Of a stretch of 64,000 nt of DNA, positions 37,201 to 50,919 are shown in pieces; within the stretch, counting starts at the first letter, position 1; each line of letters begins with the position of its first letter. The notes beneath the pieces are model-generated. The model searched no databases. It was not told the DNA's origin and worked only from the letters and a program-made list of their open reading frames with translations. Source of the stretch: Persicaria tinctoria. Taxonomy: Eukaryota > Streptophyta > Magnoliopsida > Caryophyllales > Polygonaceae. The position numbers and the translations under genes are program-made. The DNA lies in contig JBANSL010000013.1 in assembly GCA_037127255.1 (NCBI GenBank), forward strand, positions 66,843,688 through 66,907,687. The letters are read 5' to 3'.

Positions 37201-39502
37201 GAATTTGGCACCATTTATCTCATAGTTTATTAATTGTGAATTGACATTCATCTTGGAATTAAATGCTCCTTCCCTAAGCTTGTATCTTTTCACTATGATA
37301 AATAAGACTCCCTTGTTTGAGAAATTGAAAACAAGGAATTTGACAACAAATGACAGTTTTGCTCGATTCAGAGATGAAAATGGATACAGTCTCTCTGGTG
37401 TAATATATCACTGAATCTTGTGATGGTGTCCCAGTTGTCAGTAATCTGTAATCTGGAAAAGGACTACCACAAGTGTCAATATTTTAAATCGAATATGAAG
37501 AGAATAAAGTCAAAATAAAAAAGGAATTCGTAGGCGGGAGTAGAAGCATAAAACTTTCAGATAGCTTAAGCAGTTCATTATCCTCTACATCTAATCTGTT
37601 GTAGAATTGATCATGCTGTACGGAGCTAAAGTCGTTATAATCAGGCATTTCTTTTTAATGTGTTTATCTTATTCGTAGACTAGTTTCTTCATTCCAAAAT
37701 TTTGGACCTTGTACTCATCTATTTAAATGCTGCTGCAGCTGCAATATCAAACATATTCTCGTCGTACTTTTTGTTTCGGAATCCCAAATATAAGAATGCT
37801 GGAAAACTCGTATCTCTGGCTGACTTTATAGGCATTGCAAAAAAATCAACCACGACTCGTGGTGTCACAGTTATTATTGAGGTAAAGATTACATTAGAGC
37901 ATTAGACTCCTTGGATTTATATATGTCATCTACATTCTGTGTACTTCAATACTATACTAGCCGAATTAGGGTCATAGGAAGGATAAAATAAGAACAATAA
38001 CAACCATTAATATGACAGAAATTTATTAATCAGGAAGAGTTGTATTCTTAAGCTCGTTACATTTCTTGTCAAATAGCAGTTGGGCCTTATTTTATACTTC
38101 TGTAACCTACAGCTGAAAACATCTTGATGTAAAATTTTAGTATCTTTAATGAAAGATCACATTTCAGATGTTGTACCAGGATAAAATATGGTATGGTTAA
38201 TCATGTCAGAGATTATGCCTATATTTAACTGGATATTGTGCCTACATCGGATCTTTTGTTGTTGAATGTTGATGATCTGTTTGCCGAAGACTTCTAGAGT
38301 ACCAAATCATAAGCACCCAAACATTTATGAGAAAAGTAGCTACCCATCATCAGAAAGCTATCATGAGTTATTCTAGTGACCAAGTTACCTATTTGTTGGA
38401 GTTTGCTGCATATCTCTTTCATGCTTTTATTATCATGTTTTGAGGGTAACACCTGTTGAAAACCTCAAGGTGTTGAGGTTTTCTTTATAACTTTTTAAAC
38501 AAATTAAACCTTAACGAAGGGTCAATAGTTATATAACTTTGTACCATATTTTAATTTATTTCCACAACTTGACTAGAAAAAACTTTTTCCTCTTTGTTCC
38601 ACTTCTGCTTCAGAATGCAGCCTACCTTGCAAAGAAGTGGGATTTGAGTGTGACAAAGGCAGTGTTGAAGGCCTTAGATGACGCTGGTTACACTAACCAG
38701 ACAGCGAATAAGGTCATGATACAGTCTACCAACAGCTCTGTTCTTGAAGTATTCAAGGGAAAAGGCTATAAACTCGTGTATGAACTAGATGAAGCGATCA
38801 GTGATGTTCAGAATTCAACTCTGAAAGAAATCAAGAGTTTTGCCGATGCTGTGGTTCTCCGGAAGCAGTCTATCTATCCTGATGATGCTCACAATTTCAT
38901 AACCGAGCAAACTAAAGTTGTGGACAAATTCCATGCACTTAATATCAGTGTTTATGCTCAAGTTTTCAGAAATGAATTCGTGTCTCAAGATTGGGACTTC
39001 TTCTCAGACCCAATTGTTGAAATCAATTCATTTGTTGCGGGAGCTGGTATTGATGGTGTCATTACAGACTTCCCAAAGACTGCTGCTGCATACCGAAGTC
39101 AGTCTTCATACAAACATCTCTATTACTCAATTTAACTTGCAAAATGAAGCTCTTAATGAATTGCTATTTGATATCGGTTTCCTTTTGTTGCTTTCTTTTT
39201 CAGAGAACCGTTGTCTTGCCAAAAAACCCATACCCTCCTACATGCTTCCAATCCAAGCCGGAGGTCTCCGCCAAGTCATGAGCCCTCAAGCTTTGCCTCC
39301 AGCACAGGCTCCAGCTGAAGTCCTTACCGATGCTGATGTCTCTGAGCCACCACTGCCTGAAGTCGCCCCAGGAGTTGCCCCTTCGTCAACTCCTTCTGCA
39401 TCCCCTACAAAGAATAATTCAACCTCAGACGGGCACCATCTGACCGTGGCCTTATCATCCCTGGCCACGGTGATGATCGCTTCAGCTGCATTCTTGTGTT
39501 GA
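34246..39502 (+). CDS. GDPDL: GPI-anchored glycerophosphodiester phosphodiesterase-like protein (SHV3/GDPDL family)
   Basis: Nine exons join in frame: 34246-34363, 34820-35113, 35488-35603, 35720-36218, 36337-36375, 36477-36758, 37739-37881, 38614-39097 and 39204-39502. They give 757 residues, close to SHV3-family length. The start ATG opens a secretory signal ([19 protein letters not shown]). Two GDPD-like domains follow: the first around VVARGGFSG and [10 protein letters not shown], the second around [12 protein letters not shown] and CPVQLSKDG. The canonical HRG and acidic metal ligands are poorly kept, as is usual in GDPDL proteins. The C-terminus has a Pro/Ala/Ser-rich stalk and a hydrophobic tail ([20 protein letters not shown]) typical of GPI attachment. 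Family members act at the plasma membrane/wall interface in cellulose and pectin organisation and root-hair growth. Which paralogue this is cannot be fixed by eye. Confidence 0.93.
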
Positions 39503-39902
39503 TCTTCTTTCTCCTCCAGCCCATCTCTCTTCTTGACTACGATCAACCGACTCGGGTTATTCTTGTAGGTAAATTATATGTTCATTCCTCTGCCAGTGTA
39601 TGTGGAAGGTTGAGTGCTCTTGAGTTTCATGAGAGGTATATACACTTCATACATTGTTAGTTATATGGTTCAGTGGTGAATGAATCCTTTTTGTGTGTAT
39701 TTATGCTTAATCTTCAGGTGTTTGTTCTTTGTTGTCTGCCTTTATTTTATTTTTAAATTCTTTGCTCTGTACTATGTAATGGAGGGAAAAAAATAATAAT
39801 GTGTATAGATGGGGAATTCTTTTTTTAAACCCGATTTTATATTGTACTGTATAATGCAACTAGCTAGTGTAGTCTTATATACTACACCAGTGAATTTTTA
39901 AC

Positions 39903-40296
39903 TTTTTTTTTTTTTTTTTTGAGAGCAAACTGAAAATCTATTCATTACTATCATCCAAACTTAGGTGATTGCGGAAGAAGTTCCTTTGCAAAAACTAAAG
40001 ATTACTAATCAGTCTAGTATGAGCCATAGCATGTGCCGCCGTGTTACCTTCCCGCCTTACATGGGACCATGTCACTGCCGAGAAGCTACTGGCCAACTCT
40101 TTGATCTGACAATAGCAGATGTTGGAGCACTCCCAAGCCATCATATCCCCTTGTGATTTTGTTTATCAAAGCCAAGCAATCGGTCTCGACATGTATCTTC
40201 AACATGCCTCTCTCCCAAGCAATTTGTAGTACCCATCTAACAGAACGACACGTGAGCGAATCGCACCAGAGCCCGTCACATGGGATTTCCACCCCT
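39903..40296 (-). pseudogene. 5'-truncated LINE tail with RNase H remnant and poly(A)
   Basis: On the minus strand, residues with RNase H features (IHVETDCLALINKI, then VTWSHVRREGNTAAHAMAH in another frame) run from 40292 to about 40010. A short 3' UTR follows, ending in a poly(A) tract (a T-run at 39903-39921 on the plus strand). At least one frameshift is present and no reverse transcriptase remains. It lies 400 nt after the GDPDL stop, probably just beyond its 3' UTR. Confidence 0.65.
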
Positions 40297-41505
<1,209 letters not shown>

Positions 41506-41975
41506 TATTGATATTGAATTGATTGATTGTTTTACTCATTCACTTTTATCTTATTTGGTTTGAAAGTACCACAATACCCTACTAACAACCAAATAAACTC
41601 CACTTTTTATAAATAAACTGTTTTTCGCCCCATACGGAGATTATATTGTTGTTTAAATTTTTAACGAATTTTACCAACAGTTTATAAACTAGTGTAATAC
41701 CCGTGCCTTGAAGGCACGGGAGCTTGATCCATTTTAATTTGAACATCATTTTATATATCTATATAATACTATATTAATATATATATATACACGTGTTTAC
41801 AACAAAAATATGTATAAAATATTTTTTTATAATTTATAAATTAGTTGGAAAAAGATACGATACAAATTTTGAAAATGATTTAATAAGGTCAAGTAGTAAT
41901 AATACTCAAACACACCATCTAATATAATTTGAAATAAATATATAATTATTATCATTAGCATAGATCTAAAAAGTA

Positions 41976-42211
41976 CTCCCTCCGATTTTTAATATAAGGC
42001 ATTGGGAATCTTTGCACGTAGTTTAAGGAGCTTAAAACTATATAAAATATTAATGTTTTTTATTAATTTTTTTTTACATTATATTACATATTACTAATAA
42101 GTATTATAATGTTAAAAAAATTAATAAAAAACATTAATATTTTATATAGTTTTAAGATCCTTAAACTACGTGCACAGATTCCCAATGCCTTATATTAAAA
42201 ATTGGAGGGAG
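41976..42211. mobile_element. Stowaway MITE
   Basis: CTCCCTCCGATTTTTAATAT at the left faces its near-exact complement at the right (...AAAATTGGAGGGAG). TA lies on both sides (41974-41975 and 42212-42213). The whole 236 bp folds into a near-continuous hairpin, as expected for this Tc1/mariner-derived family. Confidence 0.93.
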
Positions 42212-42779
42212 TAAAATATAAGCTCCCGTACAAATATTAAAAAATCATAAGCACATGATTGTGTGAATAATTTTGAAGTTAAATATGTAGATGTACATAA
42301 ATTATTGATTATTTTCATGAGAAAGATGGTTAGAAAGATAGAAAAATAAATAGTGAAAATAAAGGTAAAATGGTAAACAAAAAAGATCCTTAAAGGTAGA
42401 AAAGTGATCTAAGAAGCCTCATCCAAGATGTAAAATAAGTATTAGTAATGCTTGTGAGTCTTAAAATATTATTTATTTTTCGATAGTCATTTAAGATGTC
42501 TAAAATAATTAAATTATAAAAAAAACACTTATTTGGCTCTAATTGATTTTTATAATTAATTTTTGAAGTCGAATATTTACAAATTGATTATTACATGTTC
42601 GTTGTATGTAGACATTGTGGGGAATATTGCAATCGGTTCAAAATGATAAATCAACAATTTCAATATCCAATAATAAAATCAGCCAATAATTGACGAATGT
42701 TCAATGTACGTAGATGATTAAAATAGATCACAAATTGACATACAACATATCAAATTAAATAATATTTTAGTATAAAAAT

Positions 42780-43126
42780 AGGAAACAAATATGTTTAAAA
42801 TAGGAAACAAATATTTTAAAATTTCAGCAATAATATTGACCAATAAGAAAATACCATTTGAATAAAAAATTCAAGTTTAATTGTGAGCGTGAAACATCAG
42901 CAATATAACCGAAAAGAGATTGCAATCGGGAAAAAAATGGAAACATGTCTCAATATTTACGATAATATAACCGAAAAAAGGGAATGGATTCAAATCATAT
43001 TTAAAATAGGAAACAAATATTTTAAAGTTTCCATAATAATATTGACCAATAAGAAAATCTCATTTGAATAAAAAATTCAACTTTAATTGTGGGCGTGACA
43101 CGTCAGCGAAATGCTAGCAGAATTAG

Positions 43127-43192
<66 letters not shown>

Positions 43193-44150
43193 CAATCGGA
43201 AAAAAAATGGAAACATGTCTCAATATTTACGGCAATATAACCGAAAATAAAAAAAAGGAACGGATTCAAATCATATTTAAAATAGGAAACAAATATTTTA
43301 AAGTTTTCATAATAATATTGACCAATAAGAAAATCTCATTTGAATAAAAAATTCAACTTTAATTGTGGGCGTGACACGTCAGCAAAATGCTAGCAGAATT
43401 AGTAATATTAATAGATAGATAATAGATAGATAGATAGATATATTGCAATCGGAAAAAAATAGAAACATGTTTCAATATTTAAGGCAATATAACTGAAAAT
43501 AAAAAAAATGAACGGATTCAAATCATATTTAAAATAGGAAACAAATATTTTAAAGTTTCCATAAGAATATTGACCAATAAGAAAATCTCATTTGAATAAA
43601 AAATTCAACTTTAATTGTGGGCGTGACACGTCAGCAAAATGCTAGCAGAATTAGTAATATTAATAGATAATATATAGATATATTGCAATCGGAAAAAAAA
43701 AAATGGAAACTTGTCTCAATATTTACGGCAATATAACCGAAAATAAAAAAAAAAGGAACGGATTCAAATCATATTTAAAATAGGAAAAAAATATTTTATA
43801 GTTTCCATAATAATATTGACCAATAAGAAAATCTCATTTGAATAAAAAATTCAACTTTAATTGTGGGCGTGACACGTCAGCAAAATGCTAGCAGAATTAG
43901 TAATATTAATAGATAATATATAGATATATTGCAATCGAAAAAAAAATGAAAACTTGTCTCAATATTTACGACAATATAACCGATAATAAAAAAAAGGAAC
44001 GGATTCAAATCATATTTAAAATAAGAAACAAATATTTTAAAGTTTCCATAATAATATTGACCAATAAAAAATCTCATTTGAATAAAAAATTCAACTTTAA
44101 TTATGGGCATGACACGTAAGCAAAATGATAGCAGAATTAGTAATATTAAT
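42780..44150. repeat. Tandem array, ~240-270-bp units, about 5.5 copies
   Basis: Units share TTGCAATCGGAAAAAAA, AACGGATTCAAATCATAT, ATAATATTGACCAATAAG and GGGCGTGACACGTCAGC in order, at about 42918, 43191, 43443, 43683 and 43929. A degenerate partial unit lies before the first. Junctions between units hold TA or GATA microsatellites of different lengths. Confidence 0.95.
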
Positions 44151-44240
44151 AATAGAATTTACGCTGTTTATAATATTAGTCAGTTTTTTAATCCCATTCC
44201 ATGCGAACCCTGTAGATAGATTAAACAGGATAACATAAGG

Positions 44241-44290
44241 TCTAAATGGGCCTTGATAGATCTCATTGGGCCAATATTAGTCAGCCAAAA
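44241..44290 (+). promoter_or_regulatory. Site II-type TGGGCC motifs upstream of PRP17
   Basis: TGGGCC occurs at 44247-44252 and 44267-44272, with AGCCCA near 44296. Site II elements (TGGGCY) are typical of plant housekeeping promoters and are bound by TCP factors. Confidence 0.55.
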
Positions 44291-44440
44291 TTTAGCCCAA
44301 AAAGAGTTGTTTGGTGTCGATCAGGCTCAGCCACTGAGCGCCGCCATCAACTCGGAGATCTCTATGTACTGTGCAGTCGACGAGAAAGCAGCGGCAAGTC
44401 TAGGGTTTTTTCAGTCGGCGAAATTCGATCTCTAATCTAC

Positions 44441-47257
44441 ATGGATCTCCTCCGGAGCTATGCCGACGGTGACGAAGATGGAGACGAACTGCACCAAGGA
44501 GAACAACGGATGGACGAGGACGAGCATGTCAATGAGCAAGATCCTACTTCTTCGCCAGATTCATCGCCGATTCGTGTACTCTCTCTCCCTACCAAATCGG
44601 CGGCACCGAAGATCGATGATACCATGCTCTCTCTCACCGTTTCCGGTTCCAGCAGAGCCCTAACCAAGCCAATCGATCCATCGCAGCACCTCGTCGCCTT
44701 CAATCCAACGTACGACCAGCTTTGGGCTCCGATTCAGGGCCCTGCGCACCCGTACGCCAAGGATGGGATCGCTCAGGGGATGCGCAACCACAAGCTAGGG
44801 TTTGTGGAGGATGCCGCCATTGAATCGTTCGTGTTCGACGAGCAGTACAATACTTTCCACAAGTATGGATACGCTGCGGATCCGTCTGCGTCTACAGGTA
44901 ACAATTACGTTGGGGATTTAGATACTTTGCAGAAAAATGTTGGTCTTTCGGTGTATAATATACCTCAGAGTGAGCAAAAGAGGAGGAAATTGGAGAAGAA
45001 GAGGGATAAATTGGATGGAATGGAGGATGAGGAAGAAGAGGTTGTTGATGGGGTGGAAGTTGAGAATCCGGCATCGGATACCTGGTTGTTGAAGAACAGG
45101 AAGAGTCCATGGGCTGGAAAGAAGGAGGGTTTGCAGACAGACCTCACTGAGGACCAGAAGAAGTATGCAGAGGATTACGCTAGGAAGAAGGCGGAGGAGA
45201 GAGGCGAGAAGACTGAAAAGGGGGAGGTTCAAACTGATAAGAGTACTTTCCATGGTAAGCAGGAGAAAGATTATCAAGGCAGGACATGGATTACACCTCC
45301 TAAAGATGTCAAGGCTAACAATGATCATTGTTACATACCTAAAAGATTGGAACATACATGGAGTGGACATACCAAGGGTGTTTCTGCTATCAGATTCTTC
45401 CCTAAATATGGGCATTTGATTCTGTCTGCTGGGCTGGATACAAAGGTGAAGATCTGGGATGTTCACAATACCAGGAAATGCATGAGAACTTACATGGGTC
45501 ACTCGAAGGGTGTTAGAGATATCTGTTTTTCGAATGATGGGACTAAGTTCTTGAGTGCTGGATATGATAAGAATATCAAGTACTGGGACACAGAGACAGG
45601 GCAGGTGATATCTACATTCTCAACTGGGAAGATTCCTTATGTTGTCAAGCTTAATCCCGATGATGATAAGCAAAATATACTGTTAGCTGGAATGAGTGAT
45701 AAGAAGATAGTTCAGTGGGATATGAATACAGGACAGATCACTCAGGAGTATGATCAGCATTTAGGGGCAGTGAATACTATAACTTTTGTGGATAACAATA
45801 GAAGATTTGTCACTTCCAGTGATGACAAGTCTCTCAGGGTATGGGAATTTGGAATTCCTGTTGTCATCAAATATATAAGTGAACCCCATATGCACTCTAT
45901 GCCAGCTATTTCTGTTCACCCCAATTCAAACTGGCTAGCCGCACAAAGCTTGGACAACCAGATTCTGATATATGGTACAAGGGAGAGGTTTCAGCTTAAT
46001 AAAAAGAAGACGTTTAAAGGGCATGTAGTGGCTGGTTATGCTTGTCAAGTAAATTTCTCTCCCGATGGTCGGTTTGTTATGTCTGGAGATGGAGAGGGTA
46101 AATGCTGGTTTTGGGACTGGAAAAGTACCAAGGTTTTCAGGACGTTAAAATGTCATGAGGGCGTTTGCATTGGCTGTGAATGGCACCCACTAGAGACAAG
46201 CAAAGTGGCCACTTGCGGCTGGGATGGATTGATTAAATACTGGTAAATTTCACATCCTAATTGATTCTTTTTACTTTGTTCATTTGGCTATCTGTTACAA
46301 ATTAGTACTAGATTTTGGTAAATGTTAGTCTGTTAGTAGGCCTTTGGAATGGATTTGCATTTTTGTTCTGAATTGGGTTGCAGGATTGTTTATTGTTTCA
46401 CGTTCCTGTCTCCAGAGGTGATTTTCATTTCCTTGTGAAGTTTCCTTGGTGGCTTATAGAGTCTTTTATGTGGACATTTTTTTAGAAATTCAGGGGCAGT
46501 GCTGTTGCATTTGGTCCTATTATCTTTTGGGTTGATGTATGGTTGCATTTTAGTAGTAGAAATGGCTTAACTCATTGATTCCATAGTTTATAGTTGAACT
46601 GTAAGATGTTCTATCTTTTGCAACACGTAATGCCTTTCTCATTGCTTTTCTTGTGAGTTGTGTTATGCGTCCTGTTTCCGGACCTTATATGCTATCTTTG
46701 TAATCTCATTGGTTTTTGCAGTGTTGTAAGTTTCTCATTTTGATTGGGTGCAAGTTTGAATTTACTCTCTCTAAAATCAGATACTTGACATAAGGTGCAC
46801 TGTAGGTCACAGTCACATTTGATTCAACATTGGGTCGGACATCTACTATCCTGAGACACAATTGAAATCTATGGTTTAGAACTTAGTTAGTTTATCCTGA
46901 TTCCTACCCTCTTAATATGACCCAAGAAAAAGACCAAGATTCATCAGTTAGGAGTCATGTGAGAATTTTTGCTATGCGGAGTTTGTGATAATCTCAATTG
47001 CTGTTTTTTAGCATTAGAATGATTGTCATGAATTAATCTGCAATTGATCCATGTGGCTTTTTAGTAATCTCCTCTGCATATGTTGACTTTAGTATGCTCA
47101 CTTTTCTCTTCATTGATTTCAGTCCATATGGTTTTCCATACTCTTAATCTACAACTATGTAATTCTAAATAGCAAGCCTAGTAGGGTTTCTTTTGCTGCT
47201 TTTTAGGATTTTTGGGCGGTTTAATAGCGTACTCTTGTCTTTGATCACAGGGATTAG
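44441..47257 (+). CDS. PRP17: Pre-mRNA-processing factor 17 (PRP17/CDC40), WD40 protein
   Basis: A long exon (44441-46242) encodes nearly everything. A GTAAAT donor then interrupts the last Trp codon, and a tiny exon after TTGATCACAG (47251-47257) completes Trp-Asp-stop. The protein is 602 residues. Residues 1-300 are acidic and charged, with conserved blocks ([19 protein letters not shown]) and a Lys/Glu-rich helical part. Residues about 304-602 form seven WD40 repeats (for example [40 protein letters not shown]). PRP17 joins the spliceosome around the second catalytic step in the nucleus. The frame is open upstream to 44246, but the ATG at 44441 (MDLLRSYAD) is the start expected for the family. 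Reading through exon 1 alone ends at a stop inside the intron and loses only the final Asp. Confidence 0.95.
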
Positions 47258-49670
47258 CCAGCTCAACTTTCGCGTGCTCCGGAACTCCAAGATCGCACCG
47301 GGCTGTCTGATTTTTGCACAAAATCAGACAATTCTCTCATTTGGATAGCAAATGTTGTACATTGCATGTGGCATTGTCATAGCCTCAACACACCGACTGA
47401 TTCAGAACATAAACGGTTCTGGTCATGAAAATACTTGGGGAGAGGCACCATCATGCACCCGAGCAGTAACAATCACTATAGCAGGTTATCTCCTTCTGTC
47501 ACCTTCTGCTTAAGGTGAAGAGTTATAGCTTAGGGCATAGTCTGAACTCTATTTTTAGCTTATCTTTTGCATGAAGAAGCAGCTTGTTGTTTGTGTACTA
47601 GAAATGAGATGTAAAATTATCATGCTTTTAGCTTATTAGTTTGCGACTTAGTTTGATTCCCCGATTTTCTATTCTCATATTGCTTAAATGACCTACTAAT
47701 AAACCATAGATCATGGGTTATTTCTTTTCATCAATGAATGGGTTTGAAAGAATGGTTAGCTCTAGAAACAATTTTTACAATAGACAAAATTGATCTGAAA
47801 AGGTTGAATTACGAGTTATACAAGAGATGGCAGGTGTATATCAAGGTTGCTGGCTTTATCTTATTTGAAATTACTGTATGTCTTATAATTAAGAGCGTTT
47901 TTACGAGAACTATAAGAACTGGAGAGGAAATTTCAGAACAGATGTTGGTAGATTCATATAGCTCAAGTCAAGTATTCCTGAAATGCATGACAGATTCGAT
48001 TTTTCTTAGCTGTATGACCTGTATCAAAGAACATAACTTATGATTATAAAGTGATAATGCAGCAAAATGTTACCTCAATAAGTTAGCTACAAGGGAGGCT
48101 TTATTATTTTGAAACCACAGAACAATAGATTTATACACTGTATTTGTTACATTGAAGTGAAAAAAAAAAACTTTCCCCATAAACTAGAGATGTACAATGA
48201 GCTTCTTGTAAAAAGAGAAGCTCATTCAGAGTTAGCCCTTCAAATATCCAGAGCTAATTAACTTTCCACAATGAAACCAAGAGGCCTATCAACTCTTGAG
48301 GCAAGCCTATGCACAGACATATTATATATACAGATGAAGAAAAAAAATGAAGGAATTATAGGATGTCGTAAACTAGGATTACCACACGGTCGCCGCCTTC
48401 CACCACCTTGCTTTCTTCCTCCCTTGTGTATTCTCCTGGTCGTCTTCCTCTGTCTATCTCCGTCACTTTCTTCTTCTTCTTCATCTGTTGTCGTCCTGCT
48501 ACCAACGCTCCGGATTCGGTTGCATAACACAGGTATGTCTTCTCTCTTCTAATTAAGATTCCCAATTTCCAATTTCTCCGAATTCGGTTGCATAACACAG
48601 CTGCTTATCCTCCGAATTCTTCTCTCGTTTGCATATCCAAGTTTTTGGTTCTCTATTCTTAGCAGGTATCCGGTTGTTTATCCTCCGAATTGTACGACCA
48701 GATTCTTCAGAGGTTTTCAGGTTAATTCGTGGGTTCGTTTGTATCCATGTATATGTATATGCTTGTTCGAATTACTTGATTGAAATTTGGGGGTTTTGCT
48801 TGAGGTCGTGCGCAGGGGTTCGTCTTAACTTAGCAATTAATTGTTGAATTTCAAATTTGGGGGTTTTGCTTGTTCGAATTAATCAGTTTTGTTTTTAATT
48901 ACGGGTTTTATGTTTGTGTAATCCCTCTCCTTGGTTGTTGTTGATATTCAAGAATTTATTTCGAGTTGTATTTGCTTTCTTTCTTCTTTTGTGGTACTGC
49001 CTTCCTTGCTATTGCCTTCTGGTTCCACCGCCTGTAATCTATTTTCTTCTTCATTCAGATTCACCTATTTTTCGTTTTGTTCTGTTCTTGTATATCCGGA
49101 TATGTTATTGATGACTGATGTTCTTTAATTTCTGTTGGGGTTTTTAATCCCTCTCTCTATTGAGTTGACCCAAGTGAATTTGTATTTCTGGATTTAACAG
49201 GTAATTTGTATTTCTTGAGTGTTCCAGTTGTTCTTTGTAGTGCAATTCACGGAGCTAACCATTTTTTTATAATAGCTTGTCGTTAGCTTTCCAACTGTTT
49301 GGTTTTCATTCGTTAGCTTTCCAACTGTTTGGTTTTCATTTCGGTGATCACGCTACTATTAAGTTTCAGTTTGGGGATTTAGGCTTGGAATTAAGGTTTT
49401 TTTAATTTGCATTTTAGTCCTAGCGTTAATTGGGTTTCACTCTGGTATTCATACTTGTATTTTATAAGTTCATTGGTTGTTTCTCTTTCTCTATCTGATT
49501 TGGGATTGCAATCGATATTTCGGTTTGAAATCTCGCAGAAACTATCCACTAATATAATCCACTTGGACTGGCCTTTTTTTTTAGCAGGTGACGCATTTGG
49601 TTTTGGGTTCCTGTGATTCCTGCTGCACTGCTCTTTAGCTGCACTGAACTTAGTGTTGAGAGTCCTCGCT
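47258..49670. other. 3' UTR of PRP17 and intergenic DNA
   Basis: Bases 47258 to about 47660 are probably 3' UTR. Beyond that no gene is supported: the 101-codon ORF at 47738-48043 and the leader-like sequence at 48370-49670 have no recognisable domain. Two local duplications are present. A 25-bp motif (CTCCG(G/A)ATTCGGTTGCATAA...) lies at 48508 and 48576, and a perfect 30-bp tandem pair lies at 49281-49340. Confidence 0.5.
49281..49340. repeat. Perfect 30-bp tandem duplication
   Basis: The unit beginning CGTTAGCTTTCCAACTGTTT is repeated exactly twice. Confidence 0.97.
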
Positions 49671-49674
49671 AGCC

Positions 49675-50395
49675 ATGGATATAGTTGGAATCAGTGATGA
49701 TGAGCAGGTTGGTCTGTGTTTTATCTTGTTTGCTTTGATCTTTTCCAATCAAATGTCTTATGACAGGCACTTGCTTCCAGGAGATAATTTTCAGGGTTAT
49801 AGCAGCCGTTCTTCATCTTGGGAACATTGATTTTGTAAAGGTAATGGAGATTGATTCATCAGCTATCAAGGATGTACAATCTAGATTCCATCTTAATATG
49901 ACGGCTGAGAAGCTTCTCAAGGATCTTTGGACAGTTTGATTTTCTAATCCACATTTGCGGCTATTTTATCCTCACTTTTAGTCTTGTTTTTATTAGAATT
50001 TTTTTATGATTATTCCATTAAGTCATTAACTAATATTGATGGGTAGGTGTGATGGCCAAAGTTTGGAGGATGCATCAATAAAGTGTGTCATGGTGACACC
50101 AGAAGAAGCCATTACAATGTCCCTTGACCCTACGAAAGCTCTTGGTAGCAGGGATGCCTTGGCTAAAACCTTGTACTAACGTTTGTTTGATTGGTACCAA
50201 GCTTAAAATCCTGATTTTTTTATGCTTTTCTTTTTCATTTTTGCACGATTCATTGTTGTGTTGATTTGAAAATGTTTAATGTTATAGGTTTGTGGAAAAA
50301 AAATCAATGTCCCAATTGGGCAGGACCCCACCTCAAAATCCATAATTGGAGTCCTTGATATTTATGGGTTTGAAAGTTTCAAGTTTAACAGGTAT
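49675..50395 (+). pseudogene. Myosin XI motor-domain fragment
   Basis: Separated plus-strand segments encode consecutive pieces of a plant class XI myosin head. They are MDIVGISDDEQ (49675-49707), then FRVIAAVLHLGNIDFVK and IKDVQSRFHLNMTAEKLL (about 49783-49920). Next come CDGQSLEDASIKCVMVTPEE and LDPTKALGSRDALAKTLY (50049-50178), and last [17 protein letters not shown] (50330-50391). The breaks resemble intron positions, so it derives from genomic DNA rather than a processed cDNA. A stop follows TLY, and the run of A at 50294-50301 shifts the frame. Neither the P-loop exon nor the neck and tail were found. It would not yield a working motor. Confidence 0.75.
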
Positions 50396-50859
50396 GCAAC
50401 TCTTCTTCTTCTATCCATTTTTGCATGCTTCCCGACATGCCTTGGCGTCAAACTTCACATACATCTTTATTACATAACTAATAAGTGAAATAATTCCGGC
50501 TGGCTTGTTGTCTGTTTCGCCCGCTCCCTTCTTTTGTTGTATGTATTTATGTCTGCAAAGTTATTTTAGTTTTGGTAGAAAATGTAGCCAGGCTTCAGTT
50601 GTTCATTTACAATTTTACATACTGCTCAGTGCTCGCCGACCCAAAAAAAAGTATAGAAAAGAGGATATTGCGTTTGAGCTATAAATACATGAGCATGTGT
50701 GGCTAACTTCAGCTGTACGCATGTACAACATATGAATTGTGTTTTCTTTTGTCATTTTGCTTACTAAGGTTCATATGCAGAGGTTCATATGCCGAATTTT
50801 CTTTTATTCCAAACTAATTTTTTGTGTCTCTTGACTTTTGAATTTTTGTATCACTGCAG

Positions 50860-50895
50860 ATTGGGCCAGCAAAAGTTAACTATTGAAAGAGCACG
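50860..50895 (+). other. Exon-like segment of unknown origin
   Basis: A 34-nt segment between a TCACTGCAG acceptor and a GTAAGTTC donor reads RLGQQKLTIERA. It could be part of the same decayed locus; not identified. Confidence 0.25.
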
Positions 50896-50919
50896 TAAGT
50901 TCATATACCTTCTCTTCCT

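Larger units (their letters stand above)
41688..44156 (-). mobile_element. Non-autonomous Helitron with tandemly repeated 5' segment
   Basis: On the minus strand the right-hand terminus is CTAGT (41692-41688), preceded by a perfect 10-bp stem (CCCGTGCCTT/AAGGCACGGG, 41700-41720). This is the diagnostic plant Helitron 3' end, and the next host base is T. The other end begins TCTATTATTAATATTAC at 44156, matching the TC-start pattern, though the preceding base is not the expected A. Five or more copies of the 5' segment lie in tandem (42780-44150). No Rep/helicase is encoded. A Stowaway MITE is nested at 41976-42211. The element ends 285 nt upstream of the PRP17 start codon. Confidence 0.7.

Noticed and set aside
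44918..45502. 194-codon minus-strand ORF across PRP17
   Set aside because: Antisense shadow of conserved WD40 coding sequence with no domain.
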